Assembly (NCBI GenBank): GCA_002150815.3
Contig: NDFF03000098.1
Coordinates: forward strand, 186,001-250,000
Reading direction: 5' to 3'
Length of the DNA stretch: 64,000 bases
From: Grammothele lineata
Taxonomy: Eukaryota; Basidiomycota; Agaricomycetes; Polyporales; Polyporaceae
The notes below the pieces were generated by a model. The model made no database searches, had not been told where the DNA came from, and worked only from the letters and a program-made list of their open reading frames with translations. This document shows positions 1 through 11,984 of the stretch, one piece after another; the first letter of the stretch is position 1, and each line of letters opens with the position of its first letter. Position numbers and translations under genes: made by a program.

Positions 1-1893
1 AATGGATGCCAAGGGCACAGAGTCGAGCGCGGTACGCACATTTTGCTCGAGGGTGATTTCTTTAGGGGATGCGGGGAATTTACGATACACGCGCTTTGCA
101 TAGCCCCAACACTGCTCAATACAGTTGAGCTCGCAGTGGAACTTGGGCAGAAAGAGGACTTTGACACCGCGCGCGCGGCAATGGGCCTCAAGAAGCGACT
201 CCACATCGCGGAAGTCCGGCTGGTTGAAGAGGGTGCGCCGGAGGCAGCAATTGAGCGCAGGGGGTTTGCAGTGGAATCCGGTACATTCAGCGAGTAATCC
301 CTTCGTGTTAATGCCTCTCTCCTCAAGAAGCTGCTTCATGCCCTTGAAGATTGGTCCTTCTGGAGTCTCGCGATAGAGGGATTGTGGTCGCCCATCCTCA
401 AAACGAGCATCGCCCATGCGAACCTTTGTCTTCAAGATCTTGCCGTCTGGTCCATAGACAGGCTTGCCATCCGTTCCGATGACATTTGTTTCAACTCCCC
501 AGAAGTCTTCCCGGCTTGCGGACTTCGAGGGCTTCATTGGCATGCGCCGAGCGGATAGGGAGTCATGGGCGCGCTTTAGGTGAGTCCGGGCATTATCGTA
601 AATGAAGATGTGTTCTTCGTGGGGATAGTGCTTCTGCAAGATCTTCATGGCCTTCGCTGCGTGCTCCAGGACCTCCGCGTGAGTGAAATAGCCATCGCGA
701 TTCTTCCCTGGGCGAAACAAGACACGCGCTGACTCTTTTCTATCAGGTGAACGCAGCCAGCCATAGTCTGCAGATACGAAGTCGGCCACCATCAATGACG
801 CGCCCTCGCCCTTTGGCCGCGGCATCGCTCGCTCGGACTTGTGAACCCATCGCGTCCGCCGTCTATCATTCGCATAGAAGATGGACTCGTCATGCCACCA
901 GTATGTCACTGGTCGCTCGCGCGGGCCAGGGGTTTCGCTGAGAATTTCGTTGCCTTCTTTATCCCACGCGCGCGCGCGCGGATTCGTCTTCTCCAGCTCC
1001 TGTAAGTATCGGTTCTGGCGGTAGTCGACAACGTCGGCGCGCTCGTGTCCGTCGACATATTGCCCACTCGGATCGCGTGTCCACCGGTACTCCAAGGTGC
1101 GCATCCATGTTTGTGCCGTCGCGAGAGACACGGGTTTGCTGAACCCGTATCGTAGCTGATTTGCGGGCTCTGCCATGAAGTGCACAATGTCCATGGCACG
1201 AACATACTTGCCAATGCTCAGTAAGTGCGCTGATAGTCCCCTCGCGAGCTCCCGGTTTTTCTCGAGCGCTGATTTCGTCCATGTGTTCTTCCGCGCGAGC
1301 GGGAGCAGGGTGCGATCTGAGATGTATGCGCGGGTCCATTGCCGGATCCTGCGCGCGGAAGACGGTCCTCGCCCGAACACCCTTGCAGTGCGCCTCGATG
1401 CTCGCCCCCACTCAAGTGCTAGCCCGGACTCGAGATAGAGACGCAAGAACACCTGCATCTGCGTCAAATTATGCTGCACTTGGTCGTTTCCTGCAGAGAA
1501 ATGTTTGTGTCCCTTTCCGTTCTTCCTTCGAGGCCGAAGGAGCTCGCTGATGTCTTCCAATGCAGCTTGCGCAACTGCAAGGGAGGGCGGTGGCTCGAAA
1601 CGTGCTCGCTTCTTCTGTGCAGGAATGTTGCTCCGACAGTCTGGCATGGACACGTCAGGCAGGGATGTTGCGGCAGAAAGGCGTGTGGGAATAGGGCATA
1701 GGGGATTGGCTTCATGGATGTTGCGAGAACTCGAAGACGCATCTGGTGCCACACTGGGGGACGATGGTGCCGGCGCGCCCCATGTGGGCTGCATTATCTC
1801 TCCGAAGGTGCGATCGAAGCTGTCTAAAGCATCCGAAGCACGCTGACAGGACGCCATCATAGCTTCCTGTGGCCATTTTGACTGATAGTGCAT
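1..1893 (-). CDS. DDE-superfamily transposase, intact frame, 3' end outside window
   Basis: One open frame runs from an ATG at 1893 to the window edge: 631 codons, no stop and no intron. It encodes a DDE transposase/integrase-fold protein of the type common in polypore genomes. The likely catalytic acids are visible. The first Asp lies in WWHDES (about residue 335). The second Asp lies in IYDNARTH (about 433). The Glu lies in CIEQCWGYAKR (about 593). A conserved VSADYGWL segment sits between the first two, and FLPKFHCELN just precedes the Glu. The first 130 residues are Ser/Pro/Ala-rich, followed by a basic stretch that may bind DNA. An in-frame stop just upstream of the ATG supports the start. 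The left end of the element is outside the window, so terminal repeats cannot be checked. Absence of stops and frameshifts suggests a recent insertion. The family name is inferred from the motifs. Confidence 0.8.
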   Translation of the reverse strand, partial: MHYQSKWPQEAMMASCQRASDALDSFDRTFGEIMQPTWGAPAPSSPSVAPDASSSSRNIHEANPLCPIPTRLSAATSLPDVSMPDCRSNIPAQKKRARFEPPPSLAVAQAALEDISELLRPRRKNGKGHKHFSAGNDQVQHNLTQMQVFLRLYLESGLALEWGRASRRTARVFGRGPSSARRIRQWTRAYISDRTLLPLARKNTWTKSALEKNRELARGLSAHLLSIGKYVRAMDIVHFMAEPANQLRYGFSKPVSLATAQTWMRTLEYRWTRDPSGQYVDGHERADVVDYRQNRYLQELEKTNPRARAWDKEGNEILSETPGPRERPVTYWWHDESIFYANDRRRTRWVHKSERAMPRPKGEGASLMVADFVSADYGWLRSPDRKESARVLFRPGKNRDGYFTHAEVLEHAAKAMKILQKHYPHEEHIFIYDNARTHLKRAHDSLSARRMPMKPSKSASREDFWGVETNVIGTDGKPVYGPDGKILKTKVRMGDARFEDGRPQSLYRETPEGPIFKGMKQLLEERGINTKGLLAECTGFHCKPPALNCCLRRTLFNQPDFRDVESLLEAHCRARGVKVLFLPKFHCELNCIEQCWGYAKRVYRKFPASPKEITLEQNVRTALDSVPLASI

Positions 1894-4800
1894 GGCAGGC
1901 TACCAAATAGTGAGTTCGTCTTACATGTCAATCGTCAAATTGCTAGGCTCACCACTGGCAGATTCTCCTTGCCTAGCCCACCTCCCTCTGCAGCACTGGC
2001 GCCCCCACCTCTCCTCAGTCTGGCTGACCGCGCGGGGACAGAACGCACTCGCTTTTGCGCATGTGCACCGAGGTTGAGAATGGCAGAACGAACTTTTTTG
2101 TTTCGAAGAGGCATTGGGGGATACTCAGTGGAAATACGTCGCCCTCCTCCCTCAGGTCCTGCTCGTTGTCTCGCCGTCGCGACCGTGCCGGCATTATTTC
2201 GAGTCATTTTCCGGGAATTATTTGATTTTCGCGGCCACAAGCGCCTGAGCAACCCGACTGGTTTTTTCACTTCTCTTTCACAACAATGCATGTTATGCAA
2301 AAACGGGCACGGATGGTCGAAAGTATACGTCTATTAGAACAGATCTTCCGTGGCGAATTTGTGATAACTAGTTTAGATTAGGAGGAGATAGTTTTTTGGC
2401 CATTTTCCCAACGTTTCCAGCTGCCAAACGAGCACGAGCGTGACAGGACTCGGTCATGTGATGTAGCTGAAACTGCTCTGGGCCAATCTTAGATCGTCCC
2501 CGAACGTAACCAACAAAACATACGTTCGGTGACATCTTCACGTGAGTGATCATGTCTTCTCTTTTTTGGCTGCTTTATGACGTACCATACACAAGCTCCA
2601 TTCGTGCCTTTTCTGCTGGGAACGCGATGTCCACGTACGATAAAAACGTCTACAACGTACGCACGCTCTACCGGGAAGATGATAACTTCATCAGTTCGTC
2701 GCATCCTACGTCTGCGGCCCGTCATACAACACCCAGCAACGCTATGACATGTTCCCAGTGAGGCCCTCGAGGATGATAACACCCTGGATGCTTCCCAGCC
2801 TCCGCAGCGGCCCGTGGGTGCCGCACCTCCCTTGGAGGCGCGAACGCGATGCCGACTGACCTTAAAATGGCCTCGACACACACACGGCACGACGGGCTGG
2901 GAGGGACGAGCATACACAAGGTACGGACATGCACAGTTCTGATGCGTAAACGGAGATAACGCGAGGGAGTAGGTACAACTACGCGCGACAACTCACACAA
3001 AGTTGTGCCGCTGCCCATCTGTGCAGGTTCATCTCTTCCCTCGAAGGTCGAATGAAGTGCTTCTATCTGTAACATTCGTCATATTCCCCATGGGACTGAG
3101 GCGGAGTGCCTGGGACACGCATTAATGGTGCAAGGCGAAATCTCTCTGTCGAAACCTCATCGATCAACCACCCGGGTCCAGAAAAAGCAACTCCGCAGTA
3201 CGCACCTTCAAACGTTCACAGCAAGCCCTCTCCGTCGTGGGCATGCTCGTCCTCTGTTAGCATCCCGCAGGGCAGCGCGCCGCCATATCAAGCAACCCGC
3301 GCGCACGAATCCCGGTAGAAGCCCACGCAACGTCACGGCAGATTTACAGACTGACACTGGCAGCGACTGGCAGTAGGCTGAACGACGCGGCGCGACGCGG
3401 CCGAGACGTACACGAAAACGTGCCGCTGCTCAAGATGCTGCGCTTCTATCTCCGTTGACCGTCTTCTGCCAGTCCGTTGCCTGCCAATGTCGCGTCGTAC
3501 AAGCTGCATGACGCAATGCCCTGGCCAAAAATTACAGAATAAGCAGCCTGCGCGCGCACGCGCCGACGCCACCGTCGTCGCTGCTTCTTCGGACTGCTGA
3601 GACGTCCAGCAGGGGTGGGCGGACGCCAGTGGACGAACGTTCGACTCATGTGAACTCCAACTCTTCTCGCGGATGCATATAGAGAGCACCTCTCCTCGAA
3701 GCGGGAACAGTAAGCAGAATAAAGAAGAACGGGTGCGAAGGTGCCGCCGCCGGTGACAGCGATCTCACCCGACCCGAGCGTACTTCCACCGGTGTCGCCC
3801 CGATAGGTCAGATGACGACTCGCATTGTACCCATACTAGAGCCAACAGAGTCCTGCATATAAATTCCAGAAGAAGTAGAGTGGAGCAGGGAAGCCGGGCG
3901 TAAGCAAAGAACCAAGACCTCGAGAGCTGAAACAGCCGGGTGCCCTGCGCCGCAGTCAACCTTCAATTAGGGCCAGGAGGAGGCGCGTGCGAATGGAAAA
4001 AGACACGCTCGAGGGTCGAGGATGTCTAGGAAGATCAATTTGCGGGGAGAGTAGTGGAGCGTCATTCAGTACTTCGTATTCTACGCTCAGTCATGGTCCT
4101 CCCCTAATCCGATCCTGCTGTCGAACATACACAATTGCGGGCTGCTGCGGGCCAGATTGCTTTCTGCCAGGGTAACTTACTACAGCACATCGAGTCGACG
4201 TCAAGCACACCCAAGGCAAGGCACACAGAGGGAGTGAGAGTGCTTGCTTGCTAATTGCTAGAGACAGAGATAGACACAGAAAGAGTTACATATGTAGCTT
4301 TGGGAGCCGAGTCTGAGACACGTCGAGACGTCGAGACGACCGACCGCCACGATATCGATCGCACGGACGACCGGGCGGCGCACGGCTGGAGAGAGCTGTA
4401 AGGTAGTTCTACTATGGTACGGTGGTACGGTGTCGGGGTGCCGGATGCCGAACAGGGAGAGGGGGGAAGAGGGGAAATTGAACCTTGAAGACTGAAGGAG
4501 CGAAAGAGAGGGAGGGAGGCCGCGGACTTGGACACGCGCTCGGGGGTAACATGTGTGCGAAGGAGTGAGGAGGATGGGGGAGGGGATACGTGGGGACGCC
4601 TGAATAGACCAAGGGGATAAGGAAGGGAAGGGAAGGGGGGAATCGGGGATCACGGATACCGAGCGTGAAGAAAGACGGGGCCGGGGGGGGGCCGGTGGAA
4701 GAGGAGAGGAAAATGAACCACCCCGAGGCGGCGGGTGAGCGGGCGCGGCGAACAAGGGGGTAGCGGCAAAGGACGACGTCGGCGGCGACACGTCGGAAGG

Positions 4801-5150
4801 GGATACGCTATATCTGAACAAGTGACTTATACATAACCAAGTATACCAGCGACACGACAAAGAGAGAGGGAGAGGGAGAGAGGGAGGAGGAAACGACACA
4901 TCGACCTAACGGCGGCGCCGGCACTACTGGCCTGCGATGAGGGTGTTGTTGGGGTTGGGGGTTGGGAGTGGTAGCGCGGACGGCGGTCGTGGGTCGGCGG
5001 CGCCCGCTCGGCCTCTGGTTTTCCACATATGTATGCATCTGTCTGCTCTGCGCCCGATCGTACAGCTAACTAAACGAATGTTCCATATGGTCGACACACG
5101 TGAGACGGAGAGAGAAAAAGAGAGAAGGGAGAGACGATGCAGAGGGCCCA
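1894..5150. other. Intergenic, no gene supported
   Basis: About 3.3 kb between the transposase and the oligopeptide transporter. Open frames here are short, overlap on both strands and show no recognisable motif or splice-linked continuation. From about 4200 to 5150 the + strand is purine-rich with runs of GGGA/GAGA, which produces long Pro/Ser-rich shadow frames on the minus strand. This part probably includes the 3' UTR of the transporter. The right terminus of the transposon probably lies just upstream of 1893 but I could not define it. Confidence 0.5.
4846..4905. repeat. Purine-rich GA low-complexity tract
   Basis: A run of (GAGAGG)n-like sequence on the + strand (agagagagggagagggagag and following). 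It is simple-sequence DNA downstream of the transporter stop codon, with no evidence of function. Confidence 0.6.
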
Positions 5151-8100
5151 CTATCCTGGGATCCCTCCCGAGGGCACGGCCTTTAGCGGTAAGCGGACAT
5201 AATCCGCGGCTGCGGGGCGAGGCGGGTCAGCCGATCGTTCACACGTGCAGACAGACACCGAGCACATAGGAAAGCGACACTCACTTTCTGTGAAGACCGT
5301 GTTCCCCCACCAGTTGACGCTGACGCCGCCCTTGGGGAACTGGAGCGTGAAGAAGATGAACAAGAGCGCGATGACCGTGCCGCAGTCCATCGCGCTCGTG
5401 AGCACGTAGTTGAACTTGCTCCACCAGTTGAAGTTCCGCCTCCGGACGACGAACTGGAACACGAAGCCGACGAGGAACCACGAGCTGTAGTTGATGCCCG
5501 TCGCGGGCGGGATGAGCCCGATGCCGTTCAGGATGATCGGCAGGTTGATGTACGAGTTGAACCGGTTCGGCCACCGCCGCTGCCACAGCCAGAACGGCAC
5601 GGGCAGCACCGCGCCGACGATGAGCGCGTACAGCTGCGGGTGGTAGATCGAGTCCGTCCCGAACTGCCGCGCGGGCCCGATGAGGCCCCAGATTACGGAC
5701 GTGGTGTACACGACCTGGTTGTGCGGGCACGTGAGCTGGTCTGGCTGGTCCGTCGCGCAGATATCCTTGATGTTTGCGAACATCCACTCCTTGACGCCGA
5801 CCTGGAGCAGGCCCACGAGCGAGGTCGCCGCGAGCTGGACGATGAACGTCGCCCGGGGCGGGAGCTTCACGTAGTGGCCGAGTTTCAGGTCGCCGACAAA
5901 GGCGGTGCCTTCTGCGAGTGTTTGGACGGCGTACGCCTTGAAGATCTGTTGGGGATCCAGTATTAGCATCGAGCACTGCACTGCAAAGAAGCGGACCGCA
6001 GAAACTCACCATGTTCGGGATTGGTTTGCCTGGAAGAACCATTCCCGGGATGATTTGTGCGAGCAAGTTAATCCCGATCTGCACGGGTCGTAAGAAGCCG
6101 ATACGGAACGAACAGATAACCAACACCGCTTACCGTCTGACCAGTCATCGCATATACGTATCCCGACGGAACCAAGTACAGCACCGGAAGGGCGATCGCG
6201 ATGAGGAGCGCCCACACCGGGATGTCCGTGTGCCAGACCTGTGCGCGATGGATGCATCAGCAGCCGATCTCAGCGGCGCACACACAAGTGCACACGCACC
6301 TCCGCCGTGAGGATAGCCATCCCGAAGCACATCAGGAACGTCAGCGCGTACCACCAGTCCGGCACCTCCGGGTACGCGCGCATGAGCTTCGCGTGGATGT
6401 CGTCCTTCTCGATCCTTGTTTGCGTGAGCCCATGCAGGAGCGTACGCGAGTGGTACAACAGAGTGTGCACGATCATCGCCGACGCGAGGGCGAACGCAAC
6501 GAGGTAGGTGATGGCGTACGACGCGGGGAGGTACAACGGCGAGTACGCCTCGAACTTGGCCACGTCGAATTCGTGATCGTCGTTCAGCACCTGCCGCACG
6601 TCGTACGGGTCCCCGAACCGGTCGTACGGCTCGTTCTGCATGAGCGGGAAGTACGCCAGATCCCACGACTGCGAGCGCCAACGCAGTCAGCACCGGAAAG
6701 CAAGCGAACGCAGTCGAGAGACGTACGTTGGTGTAGTACAGGATCGGGCACAGGATCCAATACACGAGGAAGAACCCCGCGAAGATCTGCACCTCCGCCC
6801 ACCACGGCACCATGAGCGGGCTCCCGATCCAGGTGATCTGCGACCAGTCGAACGTGAGGATGCTCATCCCCAGCCCGCCGGACACGCCGAACAGCTGGTT
6901 GATGACGATGTCCTTTGGTCGGATCCAGCACACGAACGAGAACACCGACAGCGCCTGGAACAGGTAGCCTGCGAGACCGCACTAAGCACCGATACGGAGG
7001 GGGCGAAAGCGAGCACGAAACTCACCGGGCAGGAAGTTCCAGAAGAACGCGCCGACGCCGGCGTAGCAGAAGAACCGGAACCGCGAGATCCCTCCCCGCG
7101 CGTCCTCCTCCTCGGCGTGCAGCGTGTTCAGCAGCGTGCATACAATCAGGTTCTGCGGCCACACCATGCTCGCCGGCCACACGAGGTACCGCCGACACAG
7201 GCCCGCGAGCGAGAAGCCCGTGAGCTGCGTCGTCAGGATCAGCATCGCGTTGAACCCGTAGCCGAGTTTGACGCCGTAGTAGACCTCCGCGACGACGACC
7301 GCGTTGAGCGCCGTCGGCACTCCGATAGAGACGTTCGCCATGATGTACACGAGCGCATGCTCCTTGATGTTCCACGGCCCGGGGTTCAGCGAGAACTCGT
7401 ATCCGCCCAGCCAGCGAGGTAGCCTGAATGTCCGTATGGGAAGGGTGAGAGCGAGGAGCTTGCCTAGTGGGTGCGCAATAAGGATAAGGACGTTGGAGAC
7501 GATTGATGGTGCGGGCTGTCGGAAGTTGAAGAACAGATTTGCGGAACTGAGGGTCGCGGGGTGAGGACGGCGGGCGGGGGACAGGACGTGCGAGACTTAC
7601 CCAGACGCGAGCGTGAGGAGGAGACCGACGACCCACATTCGGAAGGTCATGGCGGGCATCTCCGGGTCGTCGATATTCGACACGGACGCTCGTACTTCTG
7701 GGTAGGGGCTGTCTTCGTCTTCATCCGCCTCGAAGTCGAACTCCATCCTTCTGTAGAGGGCATGTTAGCCGCAAGATAGGAAAGGGACGAGACGAAGAAG
7801 GTAGAGGAAAGGAGGACATTTGGAGTGTCTGCCCGCTGAACAGACGTGGGAACGGGATAATGGGATGGTTTGGACATGGATCGCGCGTGGGTATCTGGAG
7901 CTTCCCACTGGGAAGGATAGGATGAAGACGGCGGGATTGGAGGACAGGGAACGAAAAAAGGGCTAAAAATGTAGATATGACGATACAACTCCTTGAGTAT
8001 CTCAGCCTCGTGCAAGGGGTTGTAGCATGAACACGAAGACGGAATGATATCTGCAGGTAGGGCAGAAGGCGCATATACACCACAAAAAGAAGGCGGAAAA

Positions 8101-9124
8101 GCCCGCAGGATCGCAGCATGATAGGAAGTAGAAGGGAGTGTCGAGTCCCAGGAATAACACAGTCACATAGAATCGCACGGGTGTCCGGCTGCTGAAGATA
8201 CGCGGGAATAGGGAACTGGGATGGGCTAGGGCGACAAGTGGACAGTGCGTGCCTGGAGTCTCCCACCCAGAACCGAACTCCGATCGCAGCGTATCCCGCC
8301 TGTACACGAGGAGGGATGGCAAGGAAGAAAAGGGAGCATATATGTGCAGAAAAGAAAGCGATGGTAGTGCTACGCCCCTGGAGATCATGAAGGGCGCGTG
8401 GGATCAAGCGGTTTGCTCGGGGATTAAAAAGGCGCGGGGAAAGGGGAAGGAAAAGCCGATGACACAGAAGCAAAAAGAAAACATAGCAGGACACTCACTT
8501 GATTGAAGCAGAGTCGGCGACGCTGGGGAAACTCGTCGACAATGCCGTCGATGGTGGCCTCTCCTTCGCCTTCCCGTTCGATCCGCCCGACAGCGATACA
8601 TGGACCTCCCGCGAGCTGATGGCCGAACTCACGCCAGTGAACCTCCCTGTGCCCGTCGTCGGGACCTCCGAGGCCGTTGCGGGCGCGATCCTGCGCAGGC
8701 GATACGGGTCATCGGGGTCTTGGTTCTGGGAGTCCGTCGAGGGGGGCGATTCGACGGGGCTGAGCGGGTAGGGGTGTCGGTGATAGGGCTCTGAAGGCCC
8801 TGGGACGGGGCCGACGCGATCGACGCTTGTCGGATGGAATGTAGGGGGTGGAGGCGTTATCGGAGAAGTGGCCGTTGGTGGGGGTCCAAAGGCGAAGACG
8901 TCGCCGGCGTCGGACTCGTCGTCTTCGTCTTCCTCGTCTACGGAGTAGTCATACGTGTACTGGGGCTGGCGGTCGAAGTAGTCGTGGGCGGTGCCGGGGG
9001 CAGCGGTGGATGGGCGGGCTGAGGAGGGCCTGCCCGCGCTGGACGGCGGGCGGAGGGGCATGGGGGCGGGGGCGGGCGATGGTGAGAGGGGGAGGAGGAG
9101 GGGGAGGACGCGGGCGGAGGCCAT
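5151..9124 (-). CDS. OPT-family oligopeptide transporter
   Basis: Nine exons give a 933-residue polytopic plasma-membrane transporter of the proton-coupled oligopeptide transporter family (fungal Isp4/Opt-type clade). Exons: 9124-8499, 7750-7601, 7546-7026, 6968-6727, 6668-6300, 6238-6134, 6078-6010, 5945-5285 and 5209-5151. All junctions are GT..AG and in phase. Family signatures are present. The SPYPEVRASV segment is followed by DDPEMPAMT and RMW. SLNPGPWNIKEH starts near residue 311. A long series of hydrophobic spans follows, including NWWSKFNYVL near the end. The first about 210 residues are a Pro/Ser-rich, acidic cytosolic extension (EEDEDDESD) with no hydrophobic span, longer than in yeast homologues. 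Intron 1 is 748 nt, unusual where most introns are 50-80 nt. Expected role: uptake of small peptides for nitrogen nutrition; substrate unknown. Confidence 0.93.
7751..8498 (-). other. Oversized first intron of the OPT gene
   Basis: The intron begins GTGAGT and ends ACAG. The join gives continuous coding (..SASIK then RMEFDF..). At 748 nt it is about ten times the local norm. Two loosely similar stretches (about 7840-7985 and 8190-8345) suggest an old internal duplication. A 257-codon minus frame at 7721-8494 lies in it but shows only low-complexity Leu/Ser/Pro sequence and is not taken as a gene. Confidence 0.6.
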
Positions 9125-9853
9125 TTGGAGTCCGACTGCCTCCCAGGCACATCACGTCCCCGTACCTGGCGCGCCATATACGGCACGCCCATAATACTTC
9201 CTCTTCCCGCCCTTTCTTCCGCCCCAGGAGAGTCCCATTCCGCCCCCGCTCTGCCCAGACCGTTCGAGCGTCGGCTTCCTCACTGTGCCCGCCGTCGTCC
9301 GCGACAGCCTCCGCGTCGTCTCTCTTTGCCATCAAGCTCAGAGGCCGGCGGCTGACGACCGACCTCCGCCGGATGATCGCCAAGCGCCGGGTGGTATCTG
9401 CGCAAACTTTAATTGACCGTACCTGGCCGAGTGCACCCACGTCGCCTCACGCCCGCAACGCTCCCTCTCCCGATCCGACGTCTCTAACCGCGCCAGGAAC
9501 ACGCTCGTCGCTCGTCTTTCGACAGCAAGCACGCCTCGCCTCGCTCGTACGGCGCGCTTGCCCACAGCACATCTCAGATTTCCTCTCTCTCTCTGTGGGC
9601 AATCACCGCGGTGGCTGAGGCACAACGTTCTCGTCCCGCCCGCCACCCGGACATCGGGGCGACGCTCTTACCCCATGCCTTTCTCTGAGATTGAATTTTA
9701 TCGCTGCATTCAGGTTTCACAGCCTTTGAGTCTCCCTCATCATTGGCTCCCTTTGATTTTCGCCGCATCGTGGATAGAACCGTAAGGTCCGATTTCTAAC
9801 GCTGATGGGGGTCTCATTGCTGCTCTGTTGGCCTTACTTAGAGCGCTCAATAA
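9125..9853. other. Intergenic, upstream of the OPT gene
   Basis: Contains the 5' flank of the transporter and the flank of the tRNA gene. Rich in C/T on the + strand near 9200-9300. No open frame with supporting features. Confidence 0.5.
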
Positions 9854-9936
9854 GGGCATGTGGTGTAGTTGGTTATCACGCTCGCTTAGCATGCGTGCAC
9901 CTGCGAGAGGGGTCCGGTTCGATCCCGGACATGTCC
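9854..9936 (+). tRNA. tRNA-Ala (anticodon AGC) with intron
   Basis: An 83-nt gene folds as a complete tRNA. The acceptor stem is GGGCATG/CATGTCC. The D-arm contains TAGTTGGTTA. The anticodon stem is CTCGC/GCGAG with loop TTAGCAT (anticodon AGC at 9888-9890). The T-arm is TCCGG-TTCGATC-CCGGA. A 10-nt intron (9892-9901, tgcgtgcacc) follows position 37, the normal place for eukaryotic tRNA introns, leaving a 73-nt mature tRNA before CCA addition. The + strand is certain because only this orientation gives the conserved TTCGATC and stem pairing. The exact intron edges could slide by one or two bases. Confidence 0.93.
9861..9926 (+). promoter_or_regulatory. Internal Pol III promoter (A box and B box)
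   Basis: TGGTGTAGTTGG at 9861-9872 fits the A-box consensus TRGYNNARNNGG. GGTTCGATCCC at 9916-9926 fits the B box GGTTCGANTCC with one difference. Both are within the tRNA-Ala gene and would bind TFIIIC. Confidence 0.8.
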
Positions 9937-9941
9937 ATACG

Positions 9942-9945
9942 TTTT
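9942..9945 (+). terminator. Pol III T-run terminator of tRNA-Ala
   Basis: TTTT six bases past the end of the tRNA, the usual position of a Pol III stop signal. Confidence 0.65.
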
Positions 9946-11984
9946 GTCCTGTTCTTCGTATCCGAGACGCCCGCTCGCGCAATCCTCTGCTTCTTCTTTC
10001 TGTTGCCACATGATACACACAAGAGTCGCCTCTCTGCCATTCCCGCCCAATGAATGAATGCCTTATGAGATACAACACCTACCGACCGCAAGATACATGC
10101 AGTTTTGGACGTGCGGCTACGTGCGGGGACTTCTCAAACCGAACCTAAATCGCGTGCTTGTGTCAAGACCCATTCTGTATGCATCATCATCTTTCTGCAT
10201 TCTGCCACTGACATCCAGAAATCTACACACACAAGCAGTACTTCGAAGTTCACGCGTGCCTGACGACCCGCCGCCGACCCAGCGATCGCAACAATCACAC
10301 CAGACGGGCTCTTCCACGAGCGGCGCTGAGCCATTATAATATGCAGTGCCTCTAGGTGTGCCTCTTCGCTACGTAGCCAGGCACATCCGGCGACCTCCGT
10401 GCTCGCCGTGGGCGTCGACACGTTCCACGCTCGTCCAGGCACGCCGCCCCTTGTGTGACCTTCCGAGTCCGGAGTCCGACTTCCATTTCCAACTTCCAAC
10501 TTCGTTCGTCCCCCGAAGCAGCGCTAGCACCGCCGGCGCTCGTAATGGGTTGATGCGATCTTCAAATTCTCCTTTCAATCCAGAAAGCCCGAGGGAACCC
10601 TGGAACGATACGAACGATATGGCGAGAGCCTGGGGGGTGAGTGGGTAAACCCGCGAGTCATCAGATTCGGATTGGGGGGGAGGAGGGGTTCGAGAGCTTC
10701 CTTTTAACACGTTCCTAGTACCTGCCAGTGCTCAGGTCGTTTTCCCCATGCCCAGTGCCAGGCGTTCTCCCTGGATACACGGAAACTTCAAGGGCGCCAG
10801 GCTATTAGGACGGACCCGCCCCACCTCCGCCGCTGGCGAACGGAAATGTCAGTACTAGTGGCGCCGCGGTACTTGCCTACTACCTACTATACCTACTACA
10901 AGGCGGGACAGAGCCGCCGCCGCCCCTGTCAGGGCCACTTCCGCTTCCCCGACCGCCCGTTAAGGAAGCGAGTGTCCGTCGTTTGATGCTGTCTGCGGCG
11001 GCGTCACAGGCCCCGAAGCCTGAGCGAGGTCTTAAATCGACGGACATGACCCTAATGTCAGCGTCCTCCAGGTCTTCGACGTGCCTGACGGAGGGGGGAG
11101 GGATGCGTTGCGTCACTTTCAGGGCCGGGACGTCCACTTCACAGGTTGGTAGTATAGATCATCATTGGACAAGACGTAAAAGCCGCTGAGTTCCTTCAAT
11201 GCTATCGATTACCGCGTTGACAGCAGCCTTCTCCGCGCTGGAGAACAGGCCTCAGGCTATCACCGATCCCGTCTCGCGCCCTCCGTAACGCTCTACTAAG
11301 TATTAGTACCGCTCGTCCACCTGCTGCTTCGCCAGCGCTACTAGAGAGTAAGTAAGTATCCGTATGAACACATCCAGGACTGACTGTGCAATGCGGAGCA
11401 GGAACAGACACCGGCATCACTGCCGTCGATGACACAAGACGCCGCACGGTCTGTCAAAGCGTCGGCACTGGCAGGACCCCCTGGGCCCTGGGGTGTCTCC
11501 CGGTCCGCATATATCCAGATAGGCATTGAGTCTGAAGGGGGACCTTGACGCTCTTGTCCTCATCTTCGAGGGAAGCGGGGCACTCAATGTCCGTATAACG
11601 TCCCCACAATGTGCCGCACAAGTCCATATACTAGTGGTCACGGGGGTAAGCTCAACTTCGATGCTAGTCCTGGGAAGGCAAAGATAATCGAGCTAGGGTC
11701 AGGAACCGCTTTGCACAACTAGCGTCATAAACGCACCTTTAAGAGGGCGCTCCGCGTTCGCGGGACACTGGGCGCACTAATGCTTCTGAGTTCGACAGGG
11801 TCCTCGACACGCTGTCTATGGGGTATGATACTAGCATAGTATGCTCAGCACTCAAGACATAGTATATCGAAGGAACGACGATATCCCTAACCATCAAGGT
11901 CTTCGTCAACGCGTCAACGTACGCATACCCCTCCTCCTCTGCGACACGTCCACCATCCACGACCTCTCCAAAACCGCCTCAACG
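9946..11984. other. Intergenic, no gene supported
   Basis: About 2 kb with only short, mutually overlapping frames. None shows a motif, hydrophobic span or plausible splice chain. A pyrimidine-rich stretch near 10480-10530 and a G-run near 10675 are the only compositional features noticed. Confidence 0.45.

Noticed and set aside
4258..4899. 213-codon minus-strand ORF (MSFPPPSLPLPLSL..)
   Set aside because: Composed almost wholly of Pro/Ser/Leu from a purine-rich tract on the other strand; no domain or splice partner.
5281..6126. 281-codon minus ORF with many Arg/His residues
   Set aside because: Out-of-frame shadow of the OPT exon after its true N-terminal part; the correct frame has membrane helices.
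7721..8494. 257-codon minus-strand ORF
   Set aside because: Lies inside the first OPT intron, starts at the donor site and has low-complexity sequence.
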